Assembly: GCF_000003815.2 (NCBI RefSeq) | Contig: NC_049989.1 | Location: 11,637,704 to 11,701,703 of the forward strand | Source: Branchiostoma floridae | Lineage: Eukaryota > Chordata > Leptocardii > Amphioxiformes > Branchiostomatidae | Direction of reading: 5' to 3' | Length of the DNA: 64,000 bases | In this document: positions 58,101-63,611 of the stretch, piece after piece | How the letters are laid out: the number at the start of each line of letters is the position of its first letter | Numbering within the stretch: position 1 is the first letter of the stretch | Notes under the pieces: model-generated | Database searches by the model: none | Told to the model about the DNA's origin: nothing | The model's input: only the letters and a program-made list of their open reading frames with translations | Position numbers and translations under genes: made by a program

Positions 58101-60072
58101 TGGTCTTCCCTACGAGATTACGGGAAATAGAAATAGGTTGCCTACGCCTTACGTAAAAGAGCATGCAGACCCTCTTGTATGAGGAGGGGGGACTGATAAT
58201 GCTAGTGCATCAGGTTACCTATAGTTGTCATTTTTTTTGGACGTGTGTAAGGGATATCAAGTCGGCAGATGGTGGTTTCAAGCTGCAATGTTTTTAAAAT
58301 ATTGCATTTTGAAACCACGATCTGTCGACTCAATATCTTTAAATATCTGGCTTTTAAAAAGAAGGGATATACATGTAGGTTACTTTGCAGATAAAGGTGA
58401 ATTAGCGTGAACTAAACAATTCAGGTCCAGCTCCAATTCAGGTCTTGTACTGTTCTGAACCAAGATCTGATCCAGAATTTGAAAACTTGTGAATATTATA
58501 TATATAGACGATACTCAAAAACTTTTCGTTACAAAGAAGTTTGTTTGGTGGAGTATTCGACTCCCACAGGCATTTTAAAATCCTACAATCATCCATGGTA
58601 ACTGCCTCTGGCTACTGTAAAACTCGGTAGAAATGACTATAAAGTTTATCTCTACTCTACTTTGCTCTTTGGTTGTCATTTTGGTAAGCCCCAAATTGTG
58701 TAAATGCCTGCTCATAAAATCAGTTCATTTTCATTTCTAATAGGTCAAACATTTGGTATACTGACTTTTTAGTTTTCAATCATCCTTATTGTCCATTCAT
58801 TTTTAGAACTGCACAATCAAACCTTTTGGCGGTGATGTCAGTTATTGAGGAAATCAAGGAATGGGATCTAGAGCGCTTGTTTGATGACAACAGGCCCTCC
58901 CACAAGGGGACGGAGGGTATTTTGGCTGCTGGAATGCCTTTTCGAGCAAGCGCTTTAACCCATTCCTTTATTTGCTGATTTGGTAGGGACCAATCAGGGC
59001 CCTCATCCAAAATTTGGACGATTCTAGATGTAAGAGATGTCAAGGTTCCCAGACGGAATAGCGCCGAGAAACGACTGTATATAGTGTACAAATGTATAAT
59101 AAACGTTGGAGTGAAGTACTATCCGGATGGTACCCAGGCTACCATTCTCCAGTCATGGCTCGAAATACTTTTTCCTGCATACTGGTACAAGTTAACATTG
59201 AAAATTACCTGCACCAGACCTGCACCTATAGCTACATAGTACATCATACTCATAGGACATTTACTGTATGTGTAAACCCAGTACATGGACCAGTGCAGGT
59301 TGGGTGCAGGTAGACACCAGAATTACCTGCACAGCTCCAATTCTACCTGCACTAACCTGCATATGCAGTTGGTATTTCAAGCCCTGCCAGTGTTTCATTG
59401 ATTTGATGTCTTGTCCCTTAATAGATCACAAAACCTCCACATTTGGAAGAGGCCATGGACGCCCTGACGTTTGACAAGCAGCGTCGCTCCAGCAGTAGTA
59501 GCAGCAGCACCTCTACAAGCAGTGCCGACACAGCCAGCGAGGCCGACGTTCTCGACCAGGTCGACTCCGAAGAACCAACGCAAAACACGGAAGACAACAG
59601 GGAAGAAAACGTCACGAGACCAAAGAGACATAACGGAGGGGTAGAGCAGGGAAAAGAGGAGGCAGCAGATGGACTCAACAAGTCGGAGTTTGGAACGGCA
59701 CCAAACACTGACACCAACAGTCAAGAACAGAGCATCGCTATGAGTGAAAAGGCAGCGGGAGCGATAGAGCAAGGAAAGGAGGAAGTTCAGATGGAGGTAA
59801 GAAGTAAATCTGACCTCGAAGTCACATCAGAAGTGAGTCAGATAAAGGTGGAAGAAACAGAGGATCAAAATTCTCCAGAGGATGAAGAAGATACCGAGAT
59901 TACCGAGGCACAGATGCCTGTACAAGATACCACACCTTCTGTAGAGACAGTACCCCAGGCATTGGCAGGAGGTCAAGAGGTGGAAGGAGAGAAAGCAAAA
60001 GTCTCATCGACAAACCAAATATCACAGGAAGAAGTGATTGCTGAGGCCGCAAAGGATGAAACCTACTACTAG
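25453..60072 (+). CDS. INPP5K: inositol polyphosphate 5-phosphatase with C-terminal SKICH domain (split gene, 12 coding exons)
   Basis: Predicted 636-aa enzyme removing the 5-phosphate from phosphoinositides such as PI(4,5)P2 and PI(3,4,5)P3. Coding exons: 25453-25523, 28153-28251, 31029-31128, 31769-31885, 32413-32520, 32939-33006, 33443-33554, 34450-34559, 34870-35020, 50281-50418, 51026-51214, 59425-60072. All introns are GT-AG, all phases match, and the total is 1911 nt with no internal stop. Catalytic domain (about residues 26-312): TWNV (29-32), GLQE (57-60), GNKGAVTVR (130-138), NTHLAAH (150-156), WIGDLNFR (192-199), RKPAWCDRIL (266-275) and SDHSPV (300-305). SKICH (about 313-421) holds DWIGLYKVG. 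The phosphatase-then-SKICH order is that of vertebrate INPP5J (PIPP) and INPP5K (SKIP), where SKICH directs membrane targeting. The short N-terminus favours INPP5K, but one pro-ortholog of both is equally possible. The 215-residue acidic tail is not part of the usual INPP5K core. An in-frame TAG at 25399 supports the start. Confidence 0.92.
25524..28152. other. intron 1 of the 5-phosphatase gene
   Basis: No coding sequence seen. An imperfect palindrome at 26708-26732 (CCTGTGG...CCACAGG around TTTAATTAAA) is the only notable small structure. Confidence 0.7.
28153..28251 (+). CDS. INPP5K: 5-phosphatase exon 2 (TWNV motif)
   Basis: Follows TTTACAG and codes residues 24-57 from LQFVTWNVCDTTP to PPPDLIAIG. 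TWNV is the first conserved block of the 5-phosphatase fold. The exon ends in GG with donor GTAAGA; the Gly codon is completed in exon 3. Confidence 0.93.
28252..31028. other. intron 2 of the 5-phosphatase gene
   Basis: No coding sequence recognised. It holds an inverted-repeat element (28587-28684) and, just downstream, a B-box-like GGTTTGAATCCCC at about 28747. Short local repeats occur near 29955-29998 and 30300-30355. Confidence 0.7.
28587..28684. mobile_element. short inverted-repeat element
   Basis: CAGCCTTGTTAGCTT on the left pairs with AAGCTAACAAGGTTGGACTC on the right. An inner pair GGTTGC/GCAACC lies between them. The structure is that of a short non-autonomous element; no clear target duplication was identified. 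Confidence 0.5.
31029..31128 (+). CDS. INPP5K: 5-phosphatase exon 3 (GLQE motif)
   Basis: Follows TTAACCAG. With exon 2 it completes IGLQE; the Glu of this motif binds the catalytic metal ion in the family. It continues to HLSQRGYVK with donor GTGAGT. Confidence 0.94.
31169..31409. mobile_element. palindromic MITE, family P, copy 1 (intron 3)
   Basis: Ends CTAGTTCACCTTTATTCG and ATGAACTACACATGTAGCGTTA are inverted to each other. Inner arms TATCAAGTGGATGGACAGTG and CACCATCTGTCGCATTGACA are also inverted, so nearly the whole element folds back. No coding capacity. Confidence 0.85.
31769..31885 (+). CDS. INPP5K: 5-phosphatase exon 4
   Basis: Follows TTTTGCAG and codes residues 91-129, IRTEHMQAILLHVFVKLEH through TRTGVGGYW, leading into the GNKG block of exon 5. 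In the family this segment is a core beta strand followed by the loop before GNKG. Donor GTAAGT. Confidence 0.94.
32413..32520 (+). CDS. INPP5K: 5-phosphatase exon 5 (GNKG and NTHLAAH motifs)
   Basis: Follows TTATGCAG and codes residues 130-165, beginning GNKGAVTVRMDLYG and including CITNTHLAAHLEQNEIR. Both are signature blocks of inositol 5-phosphatases. Donor GTGTGC is weaker than its neighbours. Confidence 0.95.
32708..32895. mobile_element. palindromic MITE, family P, copy 2, right end missing (intron 5)
   Basis: Begins GCTAGTTCACCTTTGTCGGG and contains ATTTCAAGTCAACGAATGG and CGATCCATCGACATGATATC. The terminal right arm is absent. Confidence 0.7.
32939..33006 (+). CDS. INPP5K: 5-phosphatase exon 6
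   Basis: Follows TTCTGTAG and codes residues 166-187, EFHAITEAQRFPG through TIMEH, ending in GA. The Asp codon is completed in exon 7 to give HDYIFWIGDLN. Donor GTGCGT. Confidence 0.92.
33443..33554 (+). CDS. INPP5K: 5-phosphatase exon 7 (WIGDLNFR motif)
   Basis: The acceptor is the CAACAG at 33437-33442, chosen over an upstream TGGACAG because only this one keeps phase and restores HDYIFWIGDLNFRL. Codes residues 188-225. The GDLN block carries catalytic Asp and Asn residues in the family. Donor GTAATA. Confidence 0.94.
33827..34042. mobile_element. palindromic MITE, family P, copy 3 (intron 7)
   Basis: Both ends present: TAACGCTTGTTCACC and GATAAAGGTGAATTAGTGTTA. The inner arms GGGATATCAAGTCGATGGAC and TTCATCGACTTGATATACC are inverted. 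Confidence 0.85.
34450..34559 (+). CDS. INPP5K: 5-phosphatase exon 8
   Basis: Follows TTTCAAAG and codes residues 226-261, LKVAQREGLAFSGFSEG then FQPTYKFDKGTTIYDT. The PTYKFD and YDTSEK words are family hallmarks just before the PAWCDR block. It ends in AG; the Ser codon is completed in exon 9. Donor GTACGT. Confidence 0.95.
34741..34820. repeat. short imperfect palindrome in intron 8
   Basis: TTTGATCATGAAGTTAGGTGG on the left is matched in reverse complement on the right by CCACCTG, ACCTTCATGA and TTGATCAAA, with small indels. It may be a decayed inverted-repeat element between exons 8 and 9. Confidence 0.55.
34870..35020 (+). CDS. INPP5K: 5-phosphatase exon 9 (PAWCDR and SDH motifs)
   Basis: Follows TTGTTTCAG and codes residues 262-312, including EKQRKPAWCDRILWR and VKQSDHSPV. 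These two signature blocks close the active site. Donor GTGCAG. The frame stays open past the donor for 29 more codons to a stop at 35108, so intron retention would yield a catalytic protein without SKICH. Confidence 0.95.
35335..36460. repeat. alternating minisatellite after exon 9
   Basis: The word CTGTCCCTGGTGCTGAAT or a close variant recurs about ten times at roughly 100-150 bp spacing. Two unit types are mixed. One continues to a CAACAGTCAATAAAGAAG-type tail. The other continues to TGAACAACTTAGCATATTCA and a GTGGATGACAAA tail. It starts about 320 bp after exon 9. Confidence 0.8.
37740..37870 (+). repeat. dispersed repeat with GGTCCAGG-rich palindrome
   Basis: Contains AGGATACTCCATCAAATAGG, TTGAGTATTGCCCATTCACA and AGTTTTCAGACAATCAGGTC, then tandem variants of AGGTCCAGG and CCTGGACCT that fold back. 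A reversed relative lies near 58420-58570. Confidence 0.6.
39520..39790 (+). mobile_element. SINE-like dispersed repeat, copy 1
   Basis: Shares the order GGGACATAAAGCTGGGAGCT, GTGTTTGAGGAGAACCACAC, ATCCCACCGCAC, and later TGCAGCTTG and a CTGTACAG region with the repeat at 45205-45400. Same orientation, diverged, non-coding. The upstream piece CCTTGGGAAAGTTACTTTAC is typical of tRNA-derived SINE bodies in this kind of genome. Confidence 0.55.
40431..40646. mobile_element. palindromic MITE, family P, copy 4 (intron 9)
   Basis: Begins CTAGGTCACCCTAATCCATG and ends ACCATAAAGGGGAACGAACG followed by TTAC. It shows the same nested inverted arms as copy 1 but is more diverged. Confidence 0.75.
40899..40998. 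other. assembly gap (100 N) in intron 9
   Basis: Run of exactly 100 N of unknown true size. Confidence 0.99.
41757..41850 (+). mobile_element. tRNA-derived SINE head (degenerate)
   Basis: TGGCGTATTGG at 41771-41781 matches the pol III A box at ten of eleven positions. GGTTCAAAGCC at 41833-41843 is a full B box match. The spacing is like that in a tRNA, but the acceptor arms do not pair, so this is a SINE promoter region, not a tRNA gene. The body probably extends to about 42040. Confidence 0.5.
42169..43092. mobile_element. non-autonomous mariner/Tc1-like element
   Basis: Terminal inverted repeats of about 85 bp begin CGAGGGTGAGTCAGAAAGTA and include GAGTTGAAATTTGGCACAAA on both sides. The element is flanked by TA on each side (42167-42168 and 43093-43094), the duplication made by mariner-superfamily transposases. 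Length 924 bp. No transposase frame is present: neither a helix-turn-helix nor a DD(D/E) block can be read. Confidence 0.88.
43162..43191. repeat. (TC)n microsatellite
   Basis: Uninterrupted TC dinucleotide run of about 15 units. Confidence 0.97.
43410..43760. repeat. dispersed repeat rich in inverted GCGGTGGTTTT / AAAACCACTGC words
   Basis: TGCGGTGGTTTTAAGTTTGCG and CGCGGTGGTTTTGAATTC are followed by the inverted words ATAAAACCACTGCGAAC and AAAACCACTGC. The pattern suggests a fold-back non-autonomous element. Its ends are not resolved. Confidence 0.45.
44840..45400 (+). mobile_element. SINE-like dispersed repeat, copy 2
   Basis: The tRNA-like CTCATTGGTCAGTGGCATC and GTGTTCGGCTCAAAACCC lie at 44845-44895. 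A further B-box-like AGGTTTGAATCTGC lies near 45131. The body at 45205-45400, with GTGTTTGAGGAGAGTCACAC and AACCCGCCACAC, matches 39630-39790. It may be two insertions side by side. Confidence 0.5.
45421..45508. mobile_element. palindromic MITE, family P, right half only (copy 5)
   Basis: Contains GGACTTGATACTCTTAAATA and the end GGTTAACTAGCGTTATA. The left half is missing. Confidence 0.65.
45832..46200. repeat. tandem repeat, about 165-177 bp unit, 2.2 copies
   Basis: CCCCATAGATACTAAAA starts units near 45850 and 46010, and CTCCCCATAGAT begins a partial third near 46183. The units share CAGTTATATTTG, AATTTGAT and a TTCCCAT...AACAA end. Confidence 0.75.
46468..46745. promoter_or_regulatory. 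cluster of octamer-like ATGCAAAT words
   Basis: ATGCAAAT occurs at 46468-46475 and again near 46733. CATTTGCG, TTTTGCATAA and TTATGCATAA variants lie between or beside them. Octamers bind POU-domain factors, but the region is AT-rich and function is not shown. Confidence 0.25.
46911..46963. repeat. 53-bp near-perfect hairpin
   Basis: GATAACATCCACTATC then TTGTCAGT pair with ACTGACAAGA then GATAGTGGATGTTATC around a 3-base loop. The only defect is a 2-nt bulge. Confidence 0.9.
48164..48230. repeat. tandem pair containing palindrome AGCCATGATCATGGCT
   Basis: ACACGAGAAGCCATGATCAT and ACACGAGAAGCCACGATCAT, each followed by GGCTT, lie 34 bp apart. The first is a perfect 16-bp palindrome. Confidence 0.8.
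49427..49796. mobile_element. 370-bp terminal-inverted-repeat element
   Basis: Ends AGGCCACACCAATTTAATTT and AAATTAAATTGGTGTGGCCT are exact reverse complements and extend to about 35 bp through TCTTGGTTCACGGATT. The interior has an (AAAAAT)n-like tract and no coding frame. A target duplication is not clear. Confidence 0.85.
50281..50418 (+). CDS. INPP5K: 5-phosphatase exon 10 (SKICH domain, first part)
   Basis: Follows TTGATTTCAG and codes residues 313-358, ending SGWDWIGLYK. The DWIG(L/F)(Y/F)K signature identifies a SKICH domain. It lies 15.3 kb downstream of exon 9 but keeps phase 0. Donor GTTGGT. Confidence 0.92.
51026..51214 (+). CDS. INPP5K: 5-phosphatase exon 11 (SKICH domain, second part)
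   Basis: Follows CTTTTAG and codes residues 359-421, VGFCHPKDYRTYVWAD through YYLLCYWS to VSEPFQ, completing the immunoglobulin-like beta fold expected for SKICH. Donor GTTTGT is weak. Reading on past it adds 14 residues before a stop at 51257, a possible alternative short tail. Confidence 0.93.
51240..51640. mobile_element. diverged relative of the fold-back element at 62292
   Basis: Shares CCTGGAAAGTAACGTTAATG, ACTGGAATGATTTGAAATT, ACTTGACCCACATATGTCTG and AGGTAAGAGTGAAGGAAAAA-like words with 62292-63171, in the same mirrored arrangement. It starts about 25 bp after exon 11. Confidence 0.6.
51709..51892. mobile_element. 184-bp MITE with TACATT target duplication
   Basis: Ends CTACTCTCCAAGCAGAGGTT and AACCTCTGCTTGGAGAGTAG are exact reverse complements. 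TACATT flanks both sides (51703-51708 and 51893-51898). The inverted similarity extends inward through AAAATCATGACCTTTT. No coding capacity. Confidence 0.92.
52000..52132 (-). mobile_element. tRNA-derived SINE fragment, minus strand
   Basis: On the minus strand GGTGACCTGGTGGTTAG is A-box-like and, about 40 bp later, GGTTCAAATCC is a full B-box match, followed by a CCAGTGTTTTTCCCTTGG body. The order and spacing are those of a tRNA-related pol III promoter. Confidence 0.6.
53800..54080 (-). mobile_element. possible retroelement 3' end with (ATT)n tail, minus strand
   Basis: Read on the minus strand, the segment ends CAAATAAACCATTATTATTA with a short trinucleotide tail, the usual look of a LINE or SINE 3' terminus. 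A short frame MFTIRKHLERCDYFIAVNHN precedes it. No diagnostic RT motif is present. Confidence 0.35.
54690..55130. repeat. probable dispersed repeat with GT-rich core
   Basis: A GTGTTTGTGTGTGTGTCTGT tract is followed by AAGAATGGCTGAGTGGATTA and a GTGTGTTGG tandem. The composition looks like a degraded transposon, but no terminal repeats were found. Confidence 0.35.
56101..56130. repeat. (GT)n microsatellite
   Basis: GTGTGTGTGTGTGTGTGTG run. Confidence 0.9.
56172..56314. mobile_element. palindromic MITE, family P, copy 6, internally shortened
   Basis: Begins TGCTACTTCACCTTTATCCA and ends CCACGAATAAAGACAAACTA. The central part is mostly deleted, leaving about 143 bp. Confidence 0.7.
57898..57997. 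other. assembly gap (100 N) in intron 11
   Basis: Run of exactly 100 N of unknown true size. Confidence 0.99.
58201..58409. mobile_element. palindromic MITE, family P, copy 7 (intron 11)
   Basis: Left end degraded (GCTAGTGCATCAGGTTACC). The inner arms AGGGATATCAAGTCGGCAGA and ATCTGTCGACTCAATATC are inverted, and the right end GATAAAGGTGAATTAGCGT is intact. Confidence 0.82.
58420..58570 (-). repeat. reversed relative of the repeat at 37740
   Basis: TCAGGTCCAGCTCCAATTCA, AAAACTTGTGAATATT and TTTGTTTGGTGGAGTATTCG correspond, partly inverted, to words at 37740-37870. Confidence 0.45.
58786..59091 (-). other. unrecognised minus-strand open frame inside intron 11
   Basis: A 101-codon frame opposite to the host gene. 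The middle (TLTSLTSRIVQILDEGPDW, QQIKEWVKALARKGIPA) has a protein-like composition without low complexity. I recognise no family. There is no clear splice context, and it could be a fragment of a mobile element or chance. Listed because it is the most protein-like unexplained frame in the introns. Confidence 0.2.
59180..59360. repeat. ACCTGCA-rich palindromic repeat before exon 12
   Basis: ACCTGCACCAGACCTGCACC, GTGCAGGTTGGGTGCAGGT and ACCTGCACTAACCTGCA repeat the same short word in both orientations. It ends about 65 bp before the exon 12 acceptor. Confidence 0.7.
59425..60072 (+). CDS. INPP5K: 5-phosphatase exon 12 (acidic Ser-rich tail, stop)
   Basis: Follows CCCTTAATAG and codes residues 422-636 up to TAG. 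It opens ITKPPHLEEAMDALTFDKQ, then has a Ser/Thr run from residue 443, then a long Glu/Asp/Gln/Ser-rich stretch of low sequence complexity. The word EQGKEE occurs twice (residues 495-500 and 536-541) inside a weak internal duplication. An IKVEE word near 561 fits a sumoylation-type consensus, which is only a pattern match. The protein ends DETYY. No folded domain is apparent; the tail is probably disordered. Confidence 0.85.
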   Translation: MTKPPHLEEAMDALTFDKQRRSSSSSSSTSTSSADTASEADVLDQVDSEEPTQNTEDNREENVTRPKRHNGGVEQGKEEAADGLNKSEFGTAPNTDTNSQEQSIAMSEKAAGAIEQGKEEVQMEVRSKSDLEVTSEVSQIKVEETEDQNSPEDEEDTEITEAQMPVQDTTPSVETVPQALAGGQEVEGEKAKVSSTNQISQEEVIAEAAKDETYY

Positions 60073-60512
60073 GTCATCAGTAATGATTACAAGTAGAGAG
60101 CCAAAGGAAGATATTTAGAGGGTTCCCTCCCTACCGGTACAACTGTTAGAAACTCTAGATCTTGCTTGAGGATTAGGACATGATTGTGTACTGTATGAAG
60201 GATGGGTTGGTGGAAAGAGGCAGGCGGCAGAAAACATTGCCCCCTGTATAGTCATGGTGAAGGTTTGTGTGCTTTGGAAGTGTGTAATGTCGACTATCAG
60301 TAGGGATACATAAATGTGTTAAATGTGCAGGGAGTGGTACTTATAATAGATATGTGAGTTGTGCCCCCATTCCATTAGATGGTCAAATTTGCACTCTATG
60401 AGACCTGAACTGGCTTTGCGTGAACCATGGTTTCACATTTGGAATATCATGCAAAATGTAAAAGTGTGACCAAAAAGACAGCAAAACACACAAAGCTTTA
60501 AGCTAGTGGAAT

Positions 60513-60530
60513 GGGGGGGGGGGGGGGGGG
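60513..60530. repeat. poly-G run of 18
   Basis: Uninterrupted run of 18 G on the plus strand, 440 bp after the stop codon. Length is likely uncertain in any assembly. Confidence 0.95.
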
Positions 60531-60893
60531 ATACATGGTGGTGGTCTATGTGCAGTGTAAAGACTGACCTTGTGAGTGCTGTATATGAAAATGAGAGTGT
60601 AAGTACTGTAGACTCAGATCATATAGATTTCTAACTTTGAAGGCAGAGCAAAACATGATTAGCAACACCTACATTACCCAGTGACAAATGTGTAATGCCT
60701 TCCATTACTAAGTGATATAGTAGTTTACAATAATTACAAACACAATATCAACCAACAAGAACATGATCTGAAACATTTAGAAAACACCATTACCTCAGAC
60801 AAAGGGAACAATAAGTGGTTGAGGGCCAAAGACCTTACATTACATGTTTGTACTATAATCTCTGAGTCAGTGGAAATATCACAGCACACGCTG

Positions 60894-61099
60894 TAACGCT
60901 AGTAACCCTTTATTCGCAGGGTTACCTATATTCGTTGCGTTTACCAACATGGTATTAAGGGATATCAACTGGACGAACAGTGGTTTCAAGTTGTGATATG
61001 TTCAAAATATTGGAGTTTAAAACTACCGTCCATCGACTTCATATCCGCAAATACCCATACCACACGGATATAGGTTACCCCTCGGTACACTAGCGTTAT
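60894..61099. mobile_element. palindromic MITE, family P, copy 8 (3' UTR region)
   Basis: Begins TAACGCTAGTAACCCTTTAT and ends TCGGTACACTAGCGTTA. The inner arms AGGGATATCAACTGGACGAA and CCGTCCATCGACTTCATATC are inverted. Confidence 0.85.
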
Positions 61100-61484
61100 A
61101 TCTAACAAAGGTTATGACCAGCAGTTATTTCAAGCAACAGTATTACAAACAGCATTGTTGTAATGTACAAGAAAATGTTTAAAGACGTGAGGTGTTTTTT
61201 TTTTAATGTCAGAGCCTGTACAATAACCTTTCCCTACATTTGTAGCCATGCACTTTTTGTGTAGAAGAACACTCAGAACTTCATAATTTATTTTATCGGT
61301 TGTTGCATCATGTACAATATTTACATGTTCATTATACCAGAAAAATTAGATCTTTTTTTACTAGTACATCCCATTCTAAGGAGTACCACCTTTCTATTAG
61401 CGTGAGCGACAAGAACTTATAACCCCATTTGGGGGGAGGGGGGCATTCAGGGCATCTAAAGTGTTATGTGTTTGTGAGGTATTT

Positions 61485-61490
61485 ATTAAA
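61485..61490 (+). terminator. candidate polyadenylation signal ATTAAA
   Basis: The first canonical-variant hexamer after the stop codon, with a GT-rich element just downstream. If used, the 3' UTR is about 1.4 kb and includes family P copy 8. Confidence 0.3.
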
Positions 61491-62291
61491 GTGTGTTAAT
61501 TTTTGTCTCTGAAAGAGACAGAAGTAGTTCCTAGGCATACAAGATATGCAACCTTCTTTGATCACATTTAATTTTACAATTCATAACTTTGTTCACCTTG
61601 AAAATGTTCATCTTTGTCAGAATAAGTTTGCATCACTGAGAATTTAAGTAATCTAATATTACTCAATATTCTATTCCAGTTTCATATTTTGTGCATGATG
61701 TAGTTTCAAACGCATGCTACGTCAAGGTTTTATTAATTGCAAGATTTCTGCTGAAAGCTACAGTATAGTTCACGTAGTGGTTGCATGCAGATTATGAACA
61801 AAGATGACGTTTAAAATGGCATAAGATACTGTCATACTTAATGTTTTAAGTACATTTCAATTGATATCTTGTATAGTCAGTTTGTGCACATATTGGAGAA
61901 ATTTTACATCGCTGCAATTAGGCCATACTGATTTGGTTATATGGAAAACATCCTCTGGTCACATCAAAACTAATGTCTGAAAAAAGTTGGCTAAAAAGGG
62001 GTTGCCTTCACTATGACATCTAACTGGTTGGGAAGGTTGAACAGATAACTAAATGAACATAACAAAAATGAATTTTTTTTAGTTTTATCTTTCATAACCT
62101 CTTTGGCTTTAGAAGTCTTTGATTTGATATCCATTTTCCGACATATTTTTGTTTTATTCTGCATATTATACTGCTCATTTTGTAGCTTCTTTGAATTTTT
62201 TACAGAAAATCCGTTATAGTCTGTTCACCGAAGTTTCGCAAATTTTGGGAAATGGACGAAACTTGCTGGTCTCATGGATGTTATCCATATA

Positions 62292-63171
62292 CGAGGGGTG
62301 ATCAATAAGATCTCGGCCTAACTCAGAAATAATAAGCGCAACTCAAATTTTGAGGCACAACTTTATAGTATGAAGCCTTTTATCAATATCCTCCAAATTA
62401 CAAATCATTGGAGTCATTACTTTCCAGGCATTCGTTTTATGCAAATTAGAAGGTAAGTGGCGAGAAAAAAGTGGTGTGAATTGTGATCAGACATGTGTGG
62501 GTCGAGTTCCCCATGCCGTAAATTAACAAAAGACATTGTCAAAATGTTTGATAATCATTCTCCTCCTATTTCAAGCAAAAAGAATTGGGTGTCTGACTTC
62601 CAGCAGCGCAAGTTCGATCGCACACCTCAGGTCAGGTCAATTGTCCCATTTTTTCCGTTCTCCCTTACCTAACATTACTGGGTGTCGCCTGCAAAGTAAT
62701 GATCAAAATAATTTGAATTTTGGTACAGATTTATATAAGACGTTATACTTGACATCTATGCTTCGAAATCTGAGCTGTGCTTATTATTTCTCCGCAAAAC
62801 CGAGGACTTATTGATAATCCCACGTACTTGTATAAAATCTTATATAAATGTGTACCAAAATTCAAATTATTGTGATCATTACGTTGCAGGTGACACCCAG
62901 TAACGTTAGGTAAGGGATAACGGAAAAAAAGTGGACAATTGATCTGAAACCTGAGGTATGCGGGTCAAATTGTCTGATCACACTTCACCCTTCTTTTTCT
63001 CGCCACTTACCTTCTAATTTGCATAAAACGAATGCCTGGAAAGTAATGACTCCAATGATTTGTAATTTGGAGGATATTGATAAAAGGCTTCATACTATAA
63101 AGTTGTGCCTCAAAATTTGAGTTGTGCTTATTATTTCTGGGTTAGGCCGAGAACATATTGATCACCCCTCG
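62292..63171. mobile_element. 880-bp fold-back element with TA duplication
   Basis: Ends CGAGGGGTGATCAATAAGAT and CATATTGATCACCCCTCG, flanked by TA on both sides (62290-62291 and 63172-63173), point to a mariner-type transposase. The two halves are reverse complements almost throughout: for example CTTTCCAGGCATTCGTTTTA at 62422 pairs with AAACGAATGCCTGGAAAGTA near 63026, and TTGAATTTTGGTACAGATTT pairs near 62855. Only about 70 bp around 62780 are unpaired. No transposase. Confidence 0.9.
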
Positions 63172-63611
63172 TAATCAAACCAGTGTGGCACTATTGACCA
63201 GGAAGATCGTATACAAGGCGCTTCTTTAGAAGGTTGAATTTTTCATCTTGTAGACTGTTGCATTTTTTACAGGAGTGGATTTTTAGCCAGTTGTATTTAT
63301 ATATTTTTAGGAAAAATTACTAGCCTTAATACTATTATCGTCATTTTAGTTGAGATTAATCAGTACATACATTGATATGTAATTTTTACAAAAGAGGGTA
63401 CAAGGGTATACGGTGATATTGGTGAAGTATGTGTTACAAATTTAGGGTCAGCAAGGGTATTAAAAAAAAGAAGAGGAAAAAGTTGCTGCTCGTGGTATTC
63501 ACTTTGTAAATGCGTCTGCATGCCTTTTTTTAGTGACGATATTTCTTCCCTTTTGAATAAATCGGGCGATAGTAGGTACTGCTACTTTAAAAACATATAG
63601 ATATTTTCACA

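Larger units (their letters stand above)
51215..59424. other. intron 11 of the 5-phosphatase gene (8.2 kb)
   Basis: Contains several MITEs, SINE-like and simple repeats and one gap, listed separately. No additional exon of the host gene was found. Confidence 0.75.
60073..61490 (+). other. probable 3' UTR of the 5-phosphatase gene
   Basis: Sequence after the stop codon without further coding content. No AATAAA occurs before 61485, where an ATTAAA variant is followed by GTGTGTTAATTTTTGT, a GT-rich context suited to cleavage and polyadenylation. The extent is inferred, with no transcript support. Confidence 0.4.

Noticed and set aside
59395-59772. Minus-strand frames of 99 and 125 codons opposite exon 12
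   Set aside because: They are antisense shadows of the Ser/Glu-rich coding exon and read as Leu/Ala/Cys-rich low complexity.
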